Shown: positions 50,301 through 59,551, counted from the first letter of the stretch. The stretch: DNA of 64,000 nucleotides from Tardiphaga sp. vice304 (GCF_007018905.1 NZ_CP041402.1:2220001-2284000); one strand, 5' to 3'. Translations and numbers: made by a program. The notes: generated by a model not told the origin, from the sequence alone.

Positions 50301-51014
50301 GCCGCCATTCGCGGCAGCGACGCCGGCGAGGTCGCCAATGATGAAAGCCTGCGGCGCGTGGTCATCCCGGCCTTGTCGGCCGGTGCGTTGTCGGTCACCT
50401 CGGCGCAGATCCCGTTCATCATCAAGGATGGCCGGCTGCGCGTCAGCGCCACTACGCTCGAGGCCGACGGCGCCCGTGCCATCGTCTCCGGGGGCTTTGA
50501 CATGGCGGCTGACCAGGCCGACCTGCGGGTCAGCCTGACCGCAACGGCGACGGGATCGTCGAGCATTCGTCCGGAGATTCAGGTCTTCGCCACCGGATCG
50601 CCCGACCGGCTCGATCGCACCGTCGATGTCGCTGCGCTGTCGTCGTGGCTGGCGGTGCGGGCGATCGACCGTGAAACGCGGCGGCTCGATCAATTGGAGC
50701 GCGGCGAAGCACCCGCCTTGCCGGCTGCGATTGCACCGCAGCAAAAGCTAATTCCACAAGCTGTTCCAGAACTTGCGACCCCGCAGCCGATTCCGGAAGC
50801 ACTGCTGCCGGATCGCGATCTGCGCCGGCCCCCTAAGCCCTCGCCGCCGCGCGCGGCGGTTGCGCCTTCGGTGAGTCCGCAAGTCGCACCATTGCCGGCG
50901 CCGATCGAGATCCGCCCGGCACCGGGGGCTGCTCGCCCCGTGCCGAAGCCGCGACCTGCGCCCCCGCTGGTGATCACGCCGCCGGCATCGGGTTCAGCGC
51001 GGCCGGCATTGTAG
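47370..51014 (+). CDS. AsmA-family large periplasmic protein
   Basis: 1214 residues from a GTG with GAGGGAGA ahead; in-frame ATGs at 47298 and 47352 are weaker starts. A single N-terminal membrane anchor (residues 5-25, LGLAMAVILALIAALIGPYF) is followed by PYFIDWNQFRPQFEAEASR, the AsmA opening pattern, then a long beta-rich repeat body and a C-terminal AsmA block (GALSGNGLLTIDGARIAGLD). The last 110 residues are Pro/Ala-rich. AsmA-like proteins form bridges for lipid transfer across the periplasm. Confidence 0.88.
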   Translation: MQTTLLGLAMAVILALIAALIGPYFIDWNQFRPQFEAEASRVVGAPVRVGGTLDARLLPAPSLRLRGVTVGGANDPGKIRAERLDVEFNLSSLMRGEWRATELTINGAAVDLGLDAQGRLELPKSTGPFNLGALAIDRLSLTGRVALHDAASRSALELNDIAFSGDVRSLAAGALRGEGNFSLSGARYPFRLSSGDTADGFGTRVHLNVDPGERRFSIDLDGILNFDGRAPRFDGALILASQIGPKIKNADDKIPSPWRVAAKVKADPALARFDTVEASFGADETALKLAGIAEWRLGASPLLHAVLSTKQFDADRWLARESGSDEKILLVPSLRKWLALVPPAPLATQIEISAEQLMLGGRPIQNIGADLRGDTASWSIDRLDLRAPGNTRVVLSGAVAQPGAVGFKSTVNIDSSDPDTLAAWLQGRSEVNYRNQKPLRLRGQVTAVADGFAIDALKAEIDGGTIEGRVAYSGRAGQSRIDADLKADRLDLDVAAALVRSLGGPQAEWPDAGKLSLDIGSAISAGQTMRPFVARLGYSATSIALERLRIGEASGLMLDGSGAFDRQQATGQLALKATSASLGQLSGMIAPLAPAVSARLDAMAAAPGAVGVGLALDLGKDPQRASASRARATFTIDAPDIKGSTTISAAPDAAALRRGDLEALSRSEVSVDTQMSGQGRSLLGLLGLDRAIAAGDAPLGFEGSATGIWRAAWRIKAKLAGAEFDGDVAGEAEPWGEQPKGAVTLSIRRGNLAPLFGVKPSDAALAQNVRLSSRATLAADKLSLEDIDSSVAGSRIRGRVVLMLGEKAIDGQLGMDTIDLAPAFAMAIGTRGRDSTEPLGQGLLQGWRGQLAFQSLRGVLPGGSEIRPVSGVLKSDGTATGLDAIKGKIGGGDLVADFDARPTPAGYAVSSHIELSNVDGAALRYRSLAMPAGRISLRMTLASQGRSASALEGALSGNGLLTIDGARIAGLDPRAFDAAIRGSDAGEVANDESLRRVVIPALSAGALSVTSAQIPFIIKDGRLRVSATTLEADGARAIVSGGFDMAADQADLRVSLTATATGSSSIRPEIQVFATGSPDRLDRTVDVAALSSWLAVRAIDRETRRLDQLERGEAPALPAAIAPQQKLIPQAVPELATPQPIPEALLPDRDLRRPPKPSPPRAAVAPSVSPQVAPLPAPIEIRPAPGAARPVPKPRPAPPLVITPPASGSARPAL

Positions 51015-51072
51015 CCAGTTAAAGCCGCCAGACGAATGCCTGCACCACAGGGGCAGGCAGAAGGTCGTCGTG

Positions 51073-51330
51073 TCAGAGCGACGCGCTGAGATCGTGCGTG
51101 CGCTGCTGCGGGACGGCGCGCGTGCGGAAGTAATCCAGCACGAACAGACGGATCGCAGACGACAGGTTGCCTTGCTGGCGGTTGGTGTCGATCTCCCCGA
51201 CCAATTCCGAAAGCGTCATGTCACGGAGATTCGATATCTCCTTCATGCCGTTCCAGAACGCTTCTTCGAGGCTGACGCTGGTCTTGTGACCTGCGACGAC
51301 GATAGATCGTTTAACTACCGGCGATTTCAT
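51073..51330 (-). CDS. Ribbon-helix-helix domain protein
   Basis: 85 residues. KRSIVVAGHKTSVSLEEAFWNGMKEI matches the ribbon-helix-helix family with PF13467 character (residues 7-20 quoted: strand and helix 1), then SELVGEIDTNRQQGNLSSAIRLFVLDYFR. A small DNA-binding role is likely, target unknown. The ATG overlaps the stop of the DUF4169 gene, so the two form a coupled pair found together in many Rhizobiales. Confidence 0.82.
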   Translation of the reverse strand: MKSPVVKRSIVVAGHKTSVSLEEAFWNGMKEISNLRDMTLSELVGEIDTNRQQGNLSSAIRLFVLDYFRTRAVPQQRTHDLSASL

Positions 51331-51515
51331 GATGCGTCCTCGCCATTTATCTGATGCTGATCCAGCATGTTTTCTGCACGGATTGTGCGCTTCTCTTCTA
51401 AAACTCGTTCGGCTCTACTACGCCCAAATCGGGCACGATTGATCTCGGCCTGCCGTGCCGCATCATCACGTTCAGCACGTTTTTTAAATCTGTTCAGATT
51501 GATCAGGTCACCCAT
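51327..51515 (-). CDS. DUF4169 small basic protein
   Basis: 62 residues from the ATG at 51515. MGDLINLNRFKKRAERDD followed by NRARFGRSRAER is the DUF4169 pattern. Very rich in Arg and Lys, no membrane segment. Function unknown. It is translationally coupled to the downstream ribbon-helix-helix gene. Promoter must lie in the AT-rich region 51516-51650. Confidence 0.82.
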   Translation of the reverse strand: MGDLINLNRFKKRAERDDAARQAEINRARFGRSRAERVLEEKRTIRAENMLDQHQINGEDAS

Positions 51516-51796
51516 GATCACTCCCATCATTCAGAAAAGAAATGATGGAACGGAAATTTGATGGTGCTGTTTCCGCTCGAGGTACGATTCAAAAACAAAC
51601 TTAGTTTCGAAAGTCATTATAAAAATTCTCCTTCATATCGGTCCTACCTGGCACATCGTAATCAGGTGCAAAGCTTGCCGATGTTATCTTCTGCTCTAAC
51701 TCCAAAAAAAACTACCTCGACGAAGTCGGCCAAGTACGGCCTGCAACTTATAGCTACTTCTCCGTACGGTCACTCTCAATAAGCCGTTACCGGTAT
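51516..51796. other. AT-rich intergenic island between fumC and DUF4169
   Basis: 281 bases clearly richer in A/T than the rest of the window, with runs such as tcattataaaaattctcc (51617 on). On the minus strand, T8 at 51704-51711 follows small hairpins (ggcc...ggcc, cgac/gtcg) and may terminate fumC. A plus-strand frame at 51558-51782 lacks a convincing ribosome site and recognisable similarity, so it is not called as a gene. Confidence 0.45.
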
Positions 51797-53215
51797 TCAT
51801 CCGGGGTGTATCATTTTGATCGGTTGCACCAGTCGATCGAATTCGGCCGGTGTCACGAACCCCAGCCGCACGGCTTCTTCTTTCAACGTGGTTCCGCCCG
51901 CATGTGCGACCTTGGCGACCTTGGCGGCGTTGTCGTATCCAATCCTCGGGGCCAATGCTGTGACCAGCATCAATGAGCGCTCCATCAGATCCTGGATTCG
52001 TTTCTCGTCGGCGCGAATGCCCTCGACACAATGTTCGGTGAATGATCGCGCAACGTCTGCGATCAACTGGATGGACTGCATCATGCAATGCGCCATGACG
52101 GGCTTGTATACGTTGAGCTCGAAATGCCCCTGGCTGCCAGCCATGGCGATGGCCGTCTGGTTGCCGAACACCTGGCAGCACACCATCGTCATGGCTTCGC
52201 ACTGGGTCGGGTTGACCTTGCCCGGCATGATCGAGGAGCCCGGCTCGTTCTCCGGCAAAATCAACTCGCCAAGGCCCGACCTCGGACCGGAGCCCAGCAA
52301 ACGAATGTCGTTTGCAATCTTGAATAGGCCGGTCGCAACCGAGTTGATCGCACCGTGCACGTAGACGTAGGCATCGTTCGAGGCGAGCGCCTCGAACTTG
52401 TTGGGGGCGCTGGTGAATGGCAGCTTGGTCGCCGCCGCCGCGTGCCTGGCGAACATCTTGGCGAAGCGCGGTTTTGAATTAAGACCGGTGCCGACCGCCG
52501 TGCCGCCCTGCGCCAGAGGATACAGCTCTTTCACCGCGGTGCGCAGGCGCGCGATGCCGCTTTCGACCTGCGCGGCATAGCCGGAGAATTCCTGGCCGAG
52601 CGTCAGCGGGGTCGCATCCTGGGTGTGGGTGCGCCCGATCTTGACGATCTTGGCGAACGCCTTCTCTTTCTTTCGCAGAGCCCTGAGTAGTTCGCCAAGC
52701 GCAGGGATCAGGTCGGCGACGATGCGCTGGGTGGCGGCGATATGCATCGCGGTGGGGAACGAGTCGTTCGACGACTGGCTCATGTTGACGTGATCGTTGG
52801 GATGAACCGGCTTCTTGCTGCCAAGCGTGCCGCCGAGCATCTCGCTGGCCCGGTTTGCGATCACCTCGTTGAGATTCATGTTGGTCTGCGTGCCGGAGCC
52901 GGTCTGCCACACCACTAGCGGAAAATGTTCGTCGAACTTTCCGTCGATGACTTCGCGGGCGGCGGCGACAATGGCTTTCGCTAGTTTCGGGTCGAGCAGG
53001 CCGAGTTCGAGATTCGTCTGTGCCGCCGCAAGCTTGACGATGCCAAGCGCACGGATGATGCCCATCGGCATCCGATCATGGCCGATCTTGAAATTCTGCC
53101 GTGACCGCTCGGTCTGTGCGCCCCAGTAGCAATCAGCAGCCACCTCGATCGGACCGAAGCTGTCTGTTTCGGTGCGCGTGGCGGACCGACCGGGGGTCTT
53201 AGACGTTTTTGCCAT
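51797..53215 (-). CDS. fumC: Class II fumarate hydratase FumC
   Basis: 472 residues from the ATG at 53215 ([11 protein letters not shown]); earlier in-frame starts would add an atypical leader. Class II fumarase, iron-free, interconverting fumarate and L-malate in the TCA cycle. Signature [13 protein letters not shown] with the catalytic-loop serine, [19 protein letters not shown], and [18 protein letters not shown] are all intact. The enzyme is a cytoplasmic homotetramer. Confidence 0.95.
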   Translation of the reverse strand: MAKTSKTPGRSATRTETDSFGPIEVAADCYWGAQTERSRQNFKIGHDRMPMGIIRALGIVKLAAAQTNLELGLLDPKLAKAIVAAAREVIDGKFDEHFPLVVWQTGSGTQTNMNLNEVIANRASEMLGGTLGSKKPVHPNDHVNMSQSSNDSFPTAMHIAATQRIVADLIPALGELLRALRKKEKAFAKIVKIGRTHTQDATPLTLGQEFSGYAAQVESGIARLRTAVKELYPLAQGGTAVGTGLNSKPRFAKMFARHAAAATKLPFTSAPNKFEALASNDAYVYVHGAINSVATGLFKIANDIRLLGSGPRSGLGELILPENEPGSSIMPGKVNPTQCEAMTMVCCQVFGNQTAIAMAGSQGHFELNVYKPVMAHCMMQSIQLIADVARSFTEHCVEGIRADEKRIQDLMERSLMLVTALAPRIGYDNAAKVAKVAHAGGTTLKEEAVRLGFVTPAEFDRLVQPIKMIHPG

Positions 53216-53313
53216 AGATGGAACATCCAGGTGTTGCGCGCGTGGCCGCACGGAACCACCCATACGAACGAAACCGCTTGTCAGCGGTTCCATCTCAAGA
53301 ATCACGCGATCGG

Positions 53314-53832
53314 CTATTTTTTCCGGAAGCGATCCAGACGGACGACTTCGGCGCCCTCGCTGGGCTTGGCCGGTTCGTCTTCCGACGCAGTCGCGGGCAC
53401 GGCGGCCGGCGCGGCAAGGGCCGACGCCGCGCTGGCGGCCGGCGTTTCGGCGTCGTTATTCGCGTCGGTTGCGGCCTCCGCCGGCTCGAACGACAGGCCG
53501 AATTGCACCGACGGGTCGAAGAAGCTCTTGATAGAGTTGAATGGCACCACCAGGCGCTCGGGAATGCCGTTGAAGGACAGGCCGACCTCGAAACGATCCT
53601 CGGTGACCACCAGGTCCCAGAATTGATGCTGCAGGATCACGGTCATCTCTTCCGGATACTGCGCCAGCAGCCGCGGCGACAGTTTCACGCCGTCGGCGGT
53701 GGAAACGAAGGTGATGAAGAAATGATGTTCGCCGGGCAGGCCGTGCTCGGCGGCGTCGATCAGGACGCGGCGCAGCACGCCGCGTAACGCGTCGCGCGCC
53801 AGCACATCGTATCGGATATGGTCGGTTGCCAT
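53314..53832 (-). CDS. sspB: ClpXP adaptor SspB, alphaproteobacterial type
   Basis: 172 residues from the ATG at 53832. The N-terminal substrate-binding domain (1-115) begins [20 protein letters not shown] and contains [20 protein letters not shown]. An Ala/Pro-rich flexible linker (about 115-160) leads to the C-terminal ClpX-binding motif [10 protein letters not shown]. SspB delivers ssrA-tagged proteins and other substrates to ClpXP. Diverges from the tctBAC operon. Confidence 0.92.
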   Translation of the reverse strand: MATDHIRYDVLARDALRGVLRRVLIDAAEHGLPGEHHFFITFVSTADGVKLSPRLLAQYPEEMTVILQHQFWDLVVTEDRFEVGLSFNGIPERLVVPFNSIKSFFDPSVQFGLSFEPAEAATDANNDAETPAASAASALAAPAAVPATASEDEPAKPSEGAEVVRLDRFRKK

Positions 53833-54280
53833 CAGTCTGTCCCGTCGCGTTCGTAAGGCCAAGCGCGGGGTGGCGGCGATGCCGGGCCCGACTCGCGCCG
53901 TTTATTCGATACTACCCCGTCACGAGTCCGAGGTCAGCAGGCCAGTCGGCCCGCTGTCGCAATATAGGCGGGAAACGACGCCGGATAAAGCGGGTTTGGC
54001 CGTGGCGGCGTCTGGCACCGGCGTCCGGGCACGGGCTGGCCGCAGCTACCGTTCCCAACAGCCGGGAATTGCCTGCCCGCATTCCACGCTGCCGTGCTCG
54101 TTTAAGAGGCTGCGGCTCGGCAGATTGGCGGCTTCCGCCGCGTTGTTGGTGTGCAGCGCAACCCTTCCATTGGTTTAGCTGGCATTCTGTTTCGAAAATA
54201 GGTAGGCAGGCTCCGTCGGGAGCGGGCAACTGCTATCCAAAAGACATGGGCAACAAGCTCGCTGTAAGAGGAACGTACCA
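53833..54280. other. 448-bp divergent intergenic region, sspB / tctB
   Basis: No supportable gene. It should hold promoters for both directions. AAGAGGAAC at 54268-54276 is the ribosome site of tctB. A few short frames on both strands are arginine-rich shadows. No regulator-binding palindrome was clear by eye. Confidence 0.4.
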
Positions 54281-54781
54281 ATGAGCGATGTACCGAGCCA
54301 CAGGCCGGACCAGTCCGTCCTGCCAAACTGGATCAGGGGACCGCAGGATTTTTTTGGCGGCCTTGCCTTGATGGCGATCGCGGCCTTTGCCCTCTGGGCT
54401 TCAAGTGACCTGCAGGGCATGCATGGCTTCTCGTTCGGCGCCGGCACCGCGCCCCGGATGTTCGGCTACTTGTTGCTGGCTTTGGGCGCCGGCATTGTGC
54501 TGGTCGGAATCTTCACCGAAGGTCCTTCGTTGGCGGTCTATGCTTGGCGCGGACCGCTGTTCGTTTCGCTGGCGATTGTGACCTTCGCTTTCAGCATCCG
54601 GCCGATGGGCATGATCTTCTCCGCCATGGCCGCCTTCATGATTGCCGCGCTCGGCACCCATGAAACGCAGTGGAAGGAAACCTTCATCGTCGGCGTCTGC
54701 CTCACCGCGTTCTGCGCACTCCTGTTTCCCTACGCGCTGGGTCTGCCGTTGCAGATGCTGCCGTCCTTTATGATTCGCTGA
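54281..54781 (+). CDS. tctB: Tripartite tricarboxylate transporter, small membrane subunit TctB
   Basis: 166 residues with four hydrophobic segments; opening QDFFGGLALMAIAAFALW and FGAGTAPRMFGYLLLALG are typical of TctB. It pairs with TctA (next gene) and the periplasmic receptor TctC for sodium- or proton-coupled uptake of tricarboxylates or other carboxylates. AAGAGG lies five bases before the ATG. Eight bases separate it from tctA. Confidence 0.92.
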   Translation: MSDVPSHRPDQSVLPNWIRGPQDFFGGLALMAIAAFALWASSDLQGMHGFSFGAGTAPRMFGYLLLALGAGIVLVGIFTEGPSLAVYAWRGPLFVSLAIVTFAFSIRPMGMIFSAMAAFMIAALGTHETQWKETFIVGVCLTAFCALLFPYALGLPLQMLPSFMIR

Positions 54782-54788
54782 GGTCGTC

Positions 54789-56354
54789 ATGGGTGATCTG
54801 TTTTCCAATCTAGGCCTCGGCTTCGGCGTCGTCTTCCAGTTCGTGCAATGGGCGCCGCCCTTCCTCGGCGGCATGTCGATTCCGATTCCCATGAACATCC
54901 TGCTCTGCTTGATCGGCGCGCTGGTCGGCACGCTGGTTGGCGTATTGCCGGGCATCGGCACCATCGCCACGGTGGCAATGCTGCTGCCGATCACCTTCGG
55001 CCTGCCGCCGGTCGGTGCGCTGATCATGCTCGCCGGCATCTATTACGGCGCGCAGTATGGCGGTTCCACCACCTCGATCCTGGTCAACATCCCGGGTGAA
55101 GCGGGCTCCGTGGTGACCGCGCTCGACGGCTTCCAGATGGCCAAGCAGGGCCGCGCCGGCCCGGCGCTGGCGATTGCCGCGATCGGCTCGTTCTTCGCCG
55201 GTTGCGTCGCCACCGTTCTGATCGCCGTGCTTGGCGCGCCGCTGACCAAGCTCGCGCTGGCCTTTGGTCCTGCCGAATACTTCTCGCTGATGGTGCTCGG
55301 CCTGATCTTCGCCGTCGTGCTCGCCAAGGGCTCGGTGCTGAAGGCGATCGCGATGATCGTGTTCGGCCTGTTGCTGTCGATGGTCGGTTCCGACATCGAG
55401 ACCGGCGCGTCGCGCATGTCGTTCAACATCCCCGAACTCGCAGATGGCCTCGGCTTCGCCACCGTGGCGATGGGCTTGTTCGGCTTTGCGGAAATCATCC
55501 GCAACCTGGATGCCGGCGGGGAGAGCGACCGCGAACTGGTGCAGCAGAAGGTCACCGGCCTGATGCCCACCAAGAAGGATATGAAGGACTCTTATCCGGC
55601 AATTCTGCGCGGCACGGTGCTCGGTTCGATCCTCGGCATCCTGCCGGGCGGCGGCGCGGTGATCGCGTCGTTTGCTGCCTATACGCTGGAAAAGAAGCTG
55701 GCGAAGGACCCGTCGCGGTTCGGTCGCGGCGCGATCGAAGGCGTGGCGGCCCCGGAAAGCGCCAACAACGCTGCGGCGCAGACCTCGTTCATCCCGCTGT
55801 TGACGCTCGGCATCCCGCCCAACGCCGTGATGGCGCTGATGGTCGGCGCGATGACCATCCACGGCATCGTGCCGGGTCCGCAGGTGATGCAGAAGCAGCC
55901 GGAACTGGTCTGGGGCATGATCGCCTCGATGTGGGTCGGCAATCTGATGCTGCTGATCATCAACCTGCCGCTGGTGGGCATCTGGGTCCGCCTGCTGCGG
56001 GTGCCGTACCGGCTGATGTTCCCTTCGATCGTGGTGTTCTGCTGCATCGGCATCTATTCGGTGAACAACGCGCCGATGGACGTCGTGCTGGCAGGCGTGT
56101 TCGGCCTCGTCGGCTACTGGCTCATCAAGCATGATTTCGAGCCGGCGCCGTTGCTGCTCGGCATGGTGCTGGGGCCGCTGATGGAAGAAAACCTGCGTCG
56201 TGCGCTGCTGATCTCCCGCGGCGATGCGACGGTGTTCTTCACCCGTCCGCTGTCGGCCACCCTGATGGCGATCTCGGCCTTCCTGCTGATCCTGGCCTTG
56301 CTTCCCGCACTACGAAAGAAGCGCGATGAGGTGTTCGTCGAGTCCGAGAACTAA
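54789..56354 (+). CDS. tctA: Tripartite tricarboxylate transporter, large membrane subunit TctA
   Basis: 521 residues, about twelve hydrophobic segments. The duplicated TctA motif occurs twice: GVLPGIGTIATVAMLLPITFG near residue 50-70 (quoted in part here) and GILPGGGAVIASFAAY near 284-299, with YYGAQYGGSTTSILVNIPGE after the first. The channel-forming subunit. A strong hairpin lies between it and tctC. Confidence 0.94.
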   Translation: MGDLFSNLGLGFGVVFQFVQWAPPFLGGMSIPIPMNILLCLIGALVGTLVGVLPGIGTIATVAMLLPITFGLPPVGALIMLAGIYYGAQYGGSTTSILVNIPGEAGSVVTALDGFQMAKQGRAGPALAIAAIGSFFAGCVATVLIAVLGAPLTKLALAFGPAEYFSLMVLGLIFAVVLAKGSVLKAIAMIVFGLLLSMVGSDIETGASRMSFNIPELADGLGFATVAMGLFGFAEIIRNLDAGGESDRELVQQKVTGLMPTKKDMKDSYPAILRGTVLGSILGILPGGGAVIASFAAYTLEKKLAKDPSRFGRGAIEGVAAPESANNAAAQTSFIPLLTLGIPPNAVMALMVGAMTIHGIVPGPQVMQKQPELVWGMIASMWVGNLMLLIINLPLVGIWVRLLRVPYRLMFPSIVVFCCIGIYSVNNAPMDVVLAGVFGLVGYWLIKHDFEPAPLLLGMVLGPLMEENLRRALLISRGDATVFFTRPLSATLMAISAFLLILALLPALRKKRDEVFVESEN

Positions 56355-56370
56355 CCTGCGGCGTTGCGCC

Positions 56371-56401
56371 GCGGCCCGAAGTCGAATGGACTTCGGGCCG
56401 C
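56371..56401 (+). terminator. Hairpin between tctA and tctC
   Basis: gcggcccgaagtc and gacttcgggccgc form a perfect 13-bp stem around gaatg. No T-run follows, so it is better read as an mRNA-stabilising or processing hairpin than a full terminator; it could raise tctC expression relative to tctBA. Confidence 0.6.
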
Positions 56402-56465
56402 GCGAGGTATTCAGTTGCTTCGAATGCGTCGCCCTGGCGATGCTAAGAAACTCTGGGAGAAACCA

Positions 56466-57446
56466 ATGAATATGTTCCGTCGCACGCTGGCGACCGCCGG
56501 TCTCGCACTTGCCGGCCTCGGCTCGCTCGTCGCTGCTGCTCACGCGCAGGACTACCCGAACCGTACGATCACGATGATCGTGCCGTTCGCCGCCGGTGGC
56601 CCGACCGACATCATTGCCCGTATCGTCACCGCCGACATGGCCAAGACGCTCGGCCAGACCATCGTCATTGAAAACGTCGTCGGCGCCGGCGGCACCACGG
56701 CCACCACGCGCGCCGCGCGCGCCGCGCCGGATGGCTATACGCTGATCACCGGCCACATGGGCACCCATGCCGCCGCGGTGCCGCTGTATCCGAAGCTGGC
56801 CTATCACCCCGAGAAGGATTTCGAGCCGGTCGCATTGCTTGCCGGCACGCCGATCCTGATCCTGGCCAAGAAGGACTTCCCGGCCAAGGACCTCAAGGAA
56901 TTCGTCGCCTACGTGAAGGCCAATACCGACAAGATGAACATGGCGCATGCCGGTGTCGGCTCGGTGTCGTATTCGTCCTGCGAATTGCTGAGCTCGGTGC
57001 TCGAGATCAAGCCGACCGGCGTGCCGTTCAACGGCACCGGACCGGCGATGAACGCGCTGGTCGGCGGCCAGGTCGATTACATGTGCGACCAGATCGTCAA
57101 CGCCGTGCCGCAGATCAATGGTGGCACCATCAAGGCCTATGCGATCGCCACACCCGATCGCAATGCATCGCTGCCGAACCTGCCGACCACCACCGAAGCC
57201 GGCCTGCCGAAGTACCAGGTCTCGGCCTGGAACGCGATCTTCGCGCCGAAGGGCACGCCGCCCGAGATCGTTGCCAAGCTCAATGCCGCGGCCGCCAAGG
57301 CGCTGGATGACGAGAACGTCCGCAAGCGCCTGCTCGATCTCGGGTCCGACATTCCCAAGAAGGAAGGCCGTACCCAGGCGGCGCTAGCCGAACTGGTCAA
57401 GGCCGAAGTGGCCCGCTGGTCGGCCGTGCTCAAGCCGGCGATGTAA
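56466..57446 (+). CDS. tctC: Periplasmic solute receptor TctC family
   Basis: 326 residues from the ATG with GGGAGAAA upstream. A signal peptide ends near AHAQ27. The TctC/BugE fold shows the opening [20 protein letters not shown], and later [16 protein letters not shown] and [20 protein letters not shown]. It captures the carboxylate for TctAB. The substrate is unknown. Unlike most tct operons, the receptor is last rather than first. An excellent terminator follows. Confidence 0.93.
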   Translation: MNMFRRTLATAGLALAGLGSLVAAAHAQDYPNRTITMIVPFAAGGPTDIIARIVTADMAKTLGQTIVIENVVGAGGTTATTRAARAAPDGYTLITGHMGTHAAAVPLYPKLAYHPEKDFEPVALLAGTPILILAKKDFPAKDLKEFVAYVKANTDKMNMAHAGVGSVSYSSCELLSSVLEIKPTGVPFNGTGPAMNALVGGQVDYMCDQIVNAVPQINGGTIKAYAIATPDRNASLPNLPTTTEAGLPKYQVSAWNAIFAPKGTPPEIVAKLNAAAAKALDDENVRKRLLDLGSDIPKKEGRTQAALAELVKAEVARWSAVLKPAM

Positions 57447-57473
57447 CCCGCTCGAATATCGAGCGTTTTCAGG

Positions 57474-57501
57474 GGGCCGGACACACGTCCGGCCCTTTTT
57501 T
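57474..57501 (+). terminator. Rho-independent terminator of the tct operon
   Basis: gggccggac and gtccggccc form a 9-bp stem with loop acac, followed directly by six T's. Confidence 0.92.
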
Positions 57502-57607
57502 CATGGGTTCGCAGGCGCGCTGTTTTTTCGGGTATAAGCGGGAATCGACATGTCGTCGGGCCGGTCCGGGGGCTAGGTTCGATACCCCGCAGCCTGCAGA
57601 AGCGACC

Positions 57608-58402
57608 ATGAACCAGTATCACGACCTGCTCGAACGCATCCTCAGTGACGGCGCCGAGAAACACGACCGCACCGGCACCGGCACGCTGTCGGTGTTCGGC
57701 CACCAGACCCGCTTCAACCTGGCGGCCGGCTTCCCGATGCTGACCACCAAGCGGCTGCCGCTGAAGGCAATCATCCACGAGCTGTTGTGGTTTCTCGCCG
57801 GCGACACCAACATCAAATATCTCAAGGACAATGGCGTCTCGATCTGGGACGAATGGGCGGACGCCAATGGCGATCTTGGCCCGGTCTATGGCTCGCAGTG
57901 GCGCTCCTGGCCGGCCGCCGACGGCCGCGCGATCGACCAGATCGCCAATGTGGTCGAGATGATCAAGCGCAATCCGGACTCCCGCCGGCTGATCGTGACG
58001 GCGTGGAATCCCGCCGACGTCGACAAGATGGCGCTGCCGCCGTGTCACTGCCTGTTCCAGTTCTATGTCGCGAACGGCAAACTGTCGTGCCAGCTGTACC
58101 AGCGCTCGGCGGATGTGTTTCTCGGCGTGCCGTTCAACATCGCGTCCTATGCGCTGCTGACGATGATGGTGGCGCAGGTGACGGGTCTCAAGCCCGGCGA
58201 CTTCATCCACACGCTCGGTGACGCGCATCTGTATTCCAACCATCTGGAGCAGGCGCGACTGCAACTGACCCGGCAGACGCGACCGCTGCCGGTGATGACG
58301 ATCAATCCGGAGGTGAAGGACATCTTCGCCTTCCGCTATGAGGATTTCACGCTGCAGGGCTACGATCCGCATCCGCATATCAAGGCCGAGGTGGCGGTGT
58401 GA
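57608..58402 (+). CDS. thyA: Thymidylate synthase ThyA
   Basis: 264 residues from the ATG at 57608, the same length as E. coli ThyA. Converts dUMP to dTMP using methylene-tetrahydrofolate. The nucleophile is C146 in [53 protein letters not shown] (quoted in part) and DAHLYSNH are the folate and dUMP contacts. Three-gene operon with a GNAT gene and folA, which regenerates the folate. GTG of the next gene overlaps its stop. Confidence 0.96.
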   Translation: MNQYHDLLERILSDGAEKHDRTGTGTLSVFGHQTRFNLAAGFPMLTTKRLPLKAIIHELLWFLAGDTNIKYLKDNGVSIWDEWADANGDLGPVYGSQWRSWPAADGRAIDQIANVVEMIKRNPDSRRLIVTAWNPADVDKMALPPCHCLFQFYVANGKLSCQLYQRSADVFLGVPFNIASYALLTMMVAQVTGLKPGDFIHTLGDAHLYSNHLEQARLQLTRQTRPLPVMTINPEVKDIFAFRYEDFTLQGYDPHPHIKAEVAV

Positions 58403-58890
58403 GCCTGAACATCCGTGCGGCCACGAACCATGACAGCGCGCTTGTTTTCAGCTTCATGTGCGAACTGGCGGAGTATCAAAAACTGTCGCACCTGGTCGAT
58501 GCCACCGAGGCTACCGTCGTCGCGGCGCTGTTCGGCCCGCAGCCGCAGGTCTATTGCGACATCGCCGAATGGGATGGCGAACCGATCGGGTTCACGCTCT
58601 GGTTCCTGAATTTCTCTTCGTTTCGGGGACGGCACGGCATCCACCTCGAGGATCTGTTCGTGCGACCGGCGCATCGTGGCCATGGCATCGGCAAAGCGAT
58701 GATGGTCAAGCTCGCGCAGCGCTGCATCGACAACGGCTGGACGCAGTTCGAATGGTCGGTGCTGAACTGGAATGCGCCGTCGATCGCATTCTACATGTCG
58801 ATGGGGGCCAAAATGATGGATGAGTGGACGGCGTGCAAACTGAGCGGTGACGCGCTCCGGGAGCTGGCTCTGCGGGGGCAGGCGTCATGA
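58399..58890 (+). CDS. GNAT acetyltransferase between thyA and folA
   Basis: 163 residues, starting at a GTG overlapping the thyA stop. N-acetyltransferase fold with the acetyl-CoA loop [17 protein letters not shown] at residues about 88-104, and [18 protein letters not shown] in the following helix. Closest in character to spermidine/diamine (SSAT-like) acetyltransferases; substrate unknown. Its ATGA overlap with folA means it is translated together with both folate-linked genes. Confidence 0.88.
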   Translation: MSLNIRAATNHDSALVFSFMCELAEYQKLSHLVDATEATVVAALFGPQPQVYCDIAEWDGEPIGFTLWFLNFSSFRGRHGIHLEDLFVRPAHRGHGIGKAMMVKLAQRCIDNGWTQFEWSVLNWNAPSIAFYMSMGAKMMDEWTACKLSGDALRELALRGQAS

Positions 58891-59402
58891 ACGTCACCCT
58901 CATCGTCGCCGTCGCCGACAACGGCGTGATCGGGCAGGGCAATGCGATCCCGTGGCGGTTGAAGTCCGACATGCAGCGCCTGAAGGCGATGACCATGGGC
59001 AAGCCGATCGTGATGGGCCGCAAGACCTTTGAATCATTGCCGCGCCGGCCGCTGCCGGGGCGGACCAATATCGTCGTTACCCGCAATCCAGACTACCAGG
59101 CGCCGGGCGCGGTGGTCACCACGTCGTTCACCGCGGCGCGCGAGCTCGCCACCGGCGACGCGCTGCGGCGTTCGGCCACGGAGATCGCCGTGATCGGCGG
59201 CGCCGAGATCTATGCGCAATGGATGGACGCCGCCGACCGGCTCGAAATCACCGAGGTGCACGCCAAACCCGCGGGAGATGCCTATTTCGCGCCGATCGAT
59301 GTCTCGATCTGGGAGGAGGCCGCCCGTGTCCGCCATCCTGCCGCAGGCGAGGACAGCGTCGATTTCTCCTATGTGACATATCGTCGGCGTGACCCGCGTT
59401 AA
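58887..59402 (+). CDS. folA: Dihydrofolate reductase FolA
   Basis: 171 residues. NADPH-dependent reduction of dihydrofolate to tetrahydrofolate, recycling the dihydrofolate made by ThyA. Motifs: AVADNGVIGQGNAIPWRLKSD (residues 7 on, active-site region with W and the catalytic acid Asp), GKPIVMGRKTFESL, RTNIVVTRN, and IGGAEIYAQWM. Its stop is 150 bases before hflK. Confidence 0.95.
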   Translation: MNVTLIVAVADNGVIGQGNAIPWRLKSDMQRLKAMTMGKPIVMGRKTFESLPRRPLPGRTNIVVTRNPDYQAPGAVVTTSFTAARELATGDALRRSATEIAVIGGAEIYAQWMDAADRLEITEVHAKPAGDAYFAPIDVSIWEEAARVRHPAAGEDSVDFSYVTYRRRDPR

Positions 59403-59551
59403 CCGCGATAACCCCTATTAACATTGACTTTGAGGACTTCGCGCTTAGTTCCTGTGGGCCAGCAGCCGCGTTGTAACGACCCGGCCTGTCCCCTATAAAG
59501 CCATCCAGATGTGGCGAGGCCGGTTTCCGGTTCGCGCAGAGGAGATTGTTG

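Noticed and set aside
49158..50744. 528-codon open frame on the minus strand opposite the AsmA-family gene
   Set aside because: Composition-driven shadow with Arg/Ala-rich low-complexity sequence and no family motif.
51558..51782. 74-residue plus-strand frame in the AT-rich island
   Set aside because: No ribosome-binding site at proper distance, no similarity recognised, and the AT-rich stretch has low coding signal.
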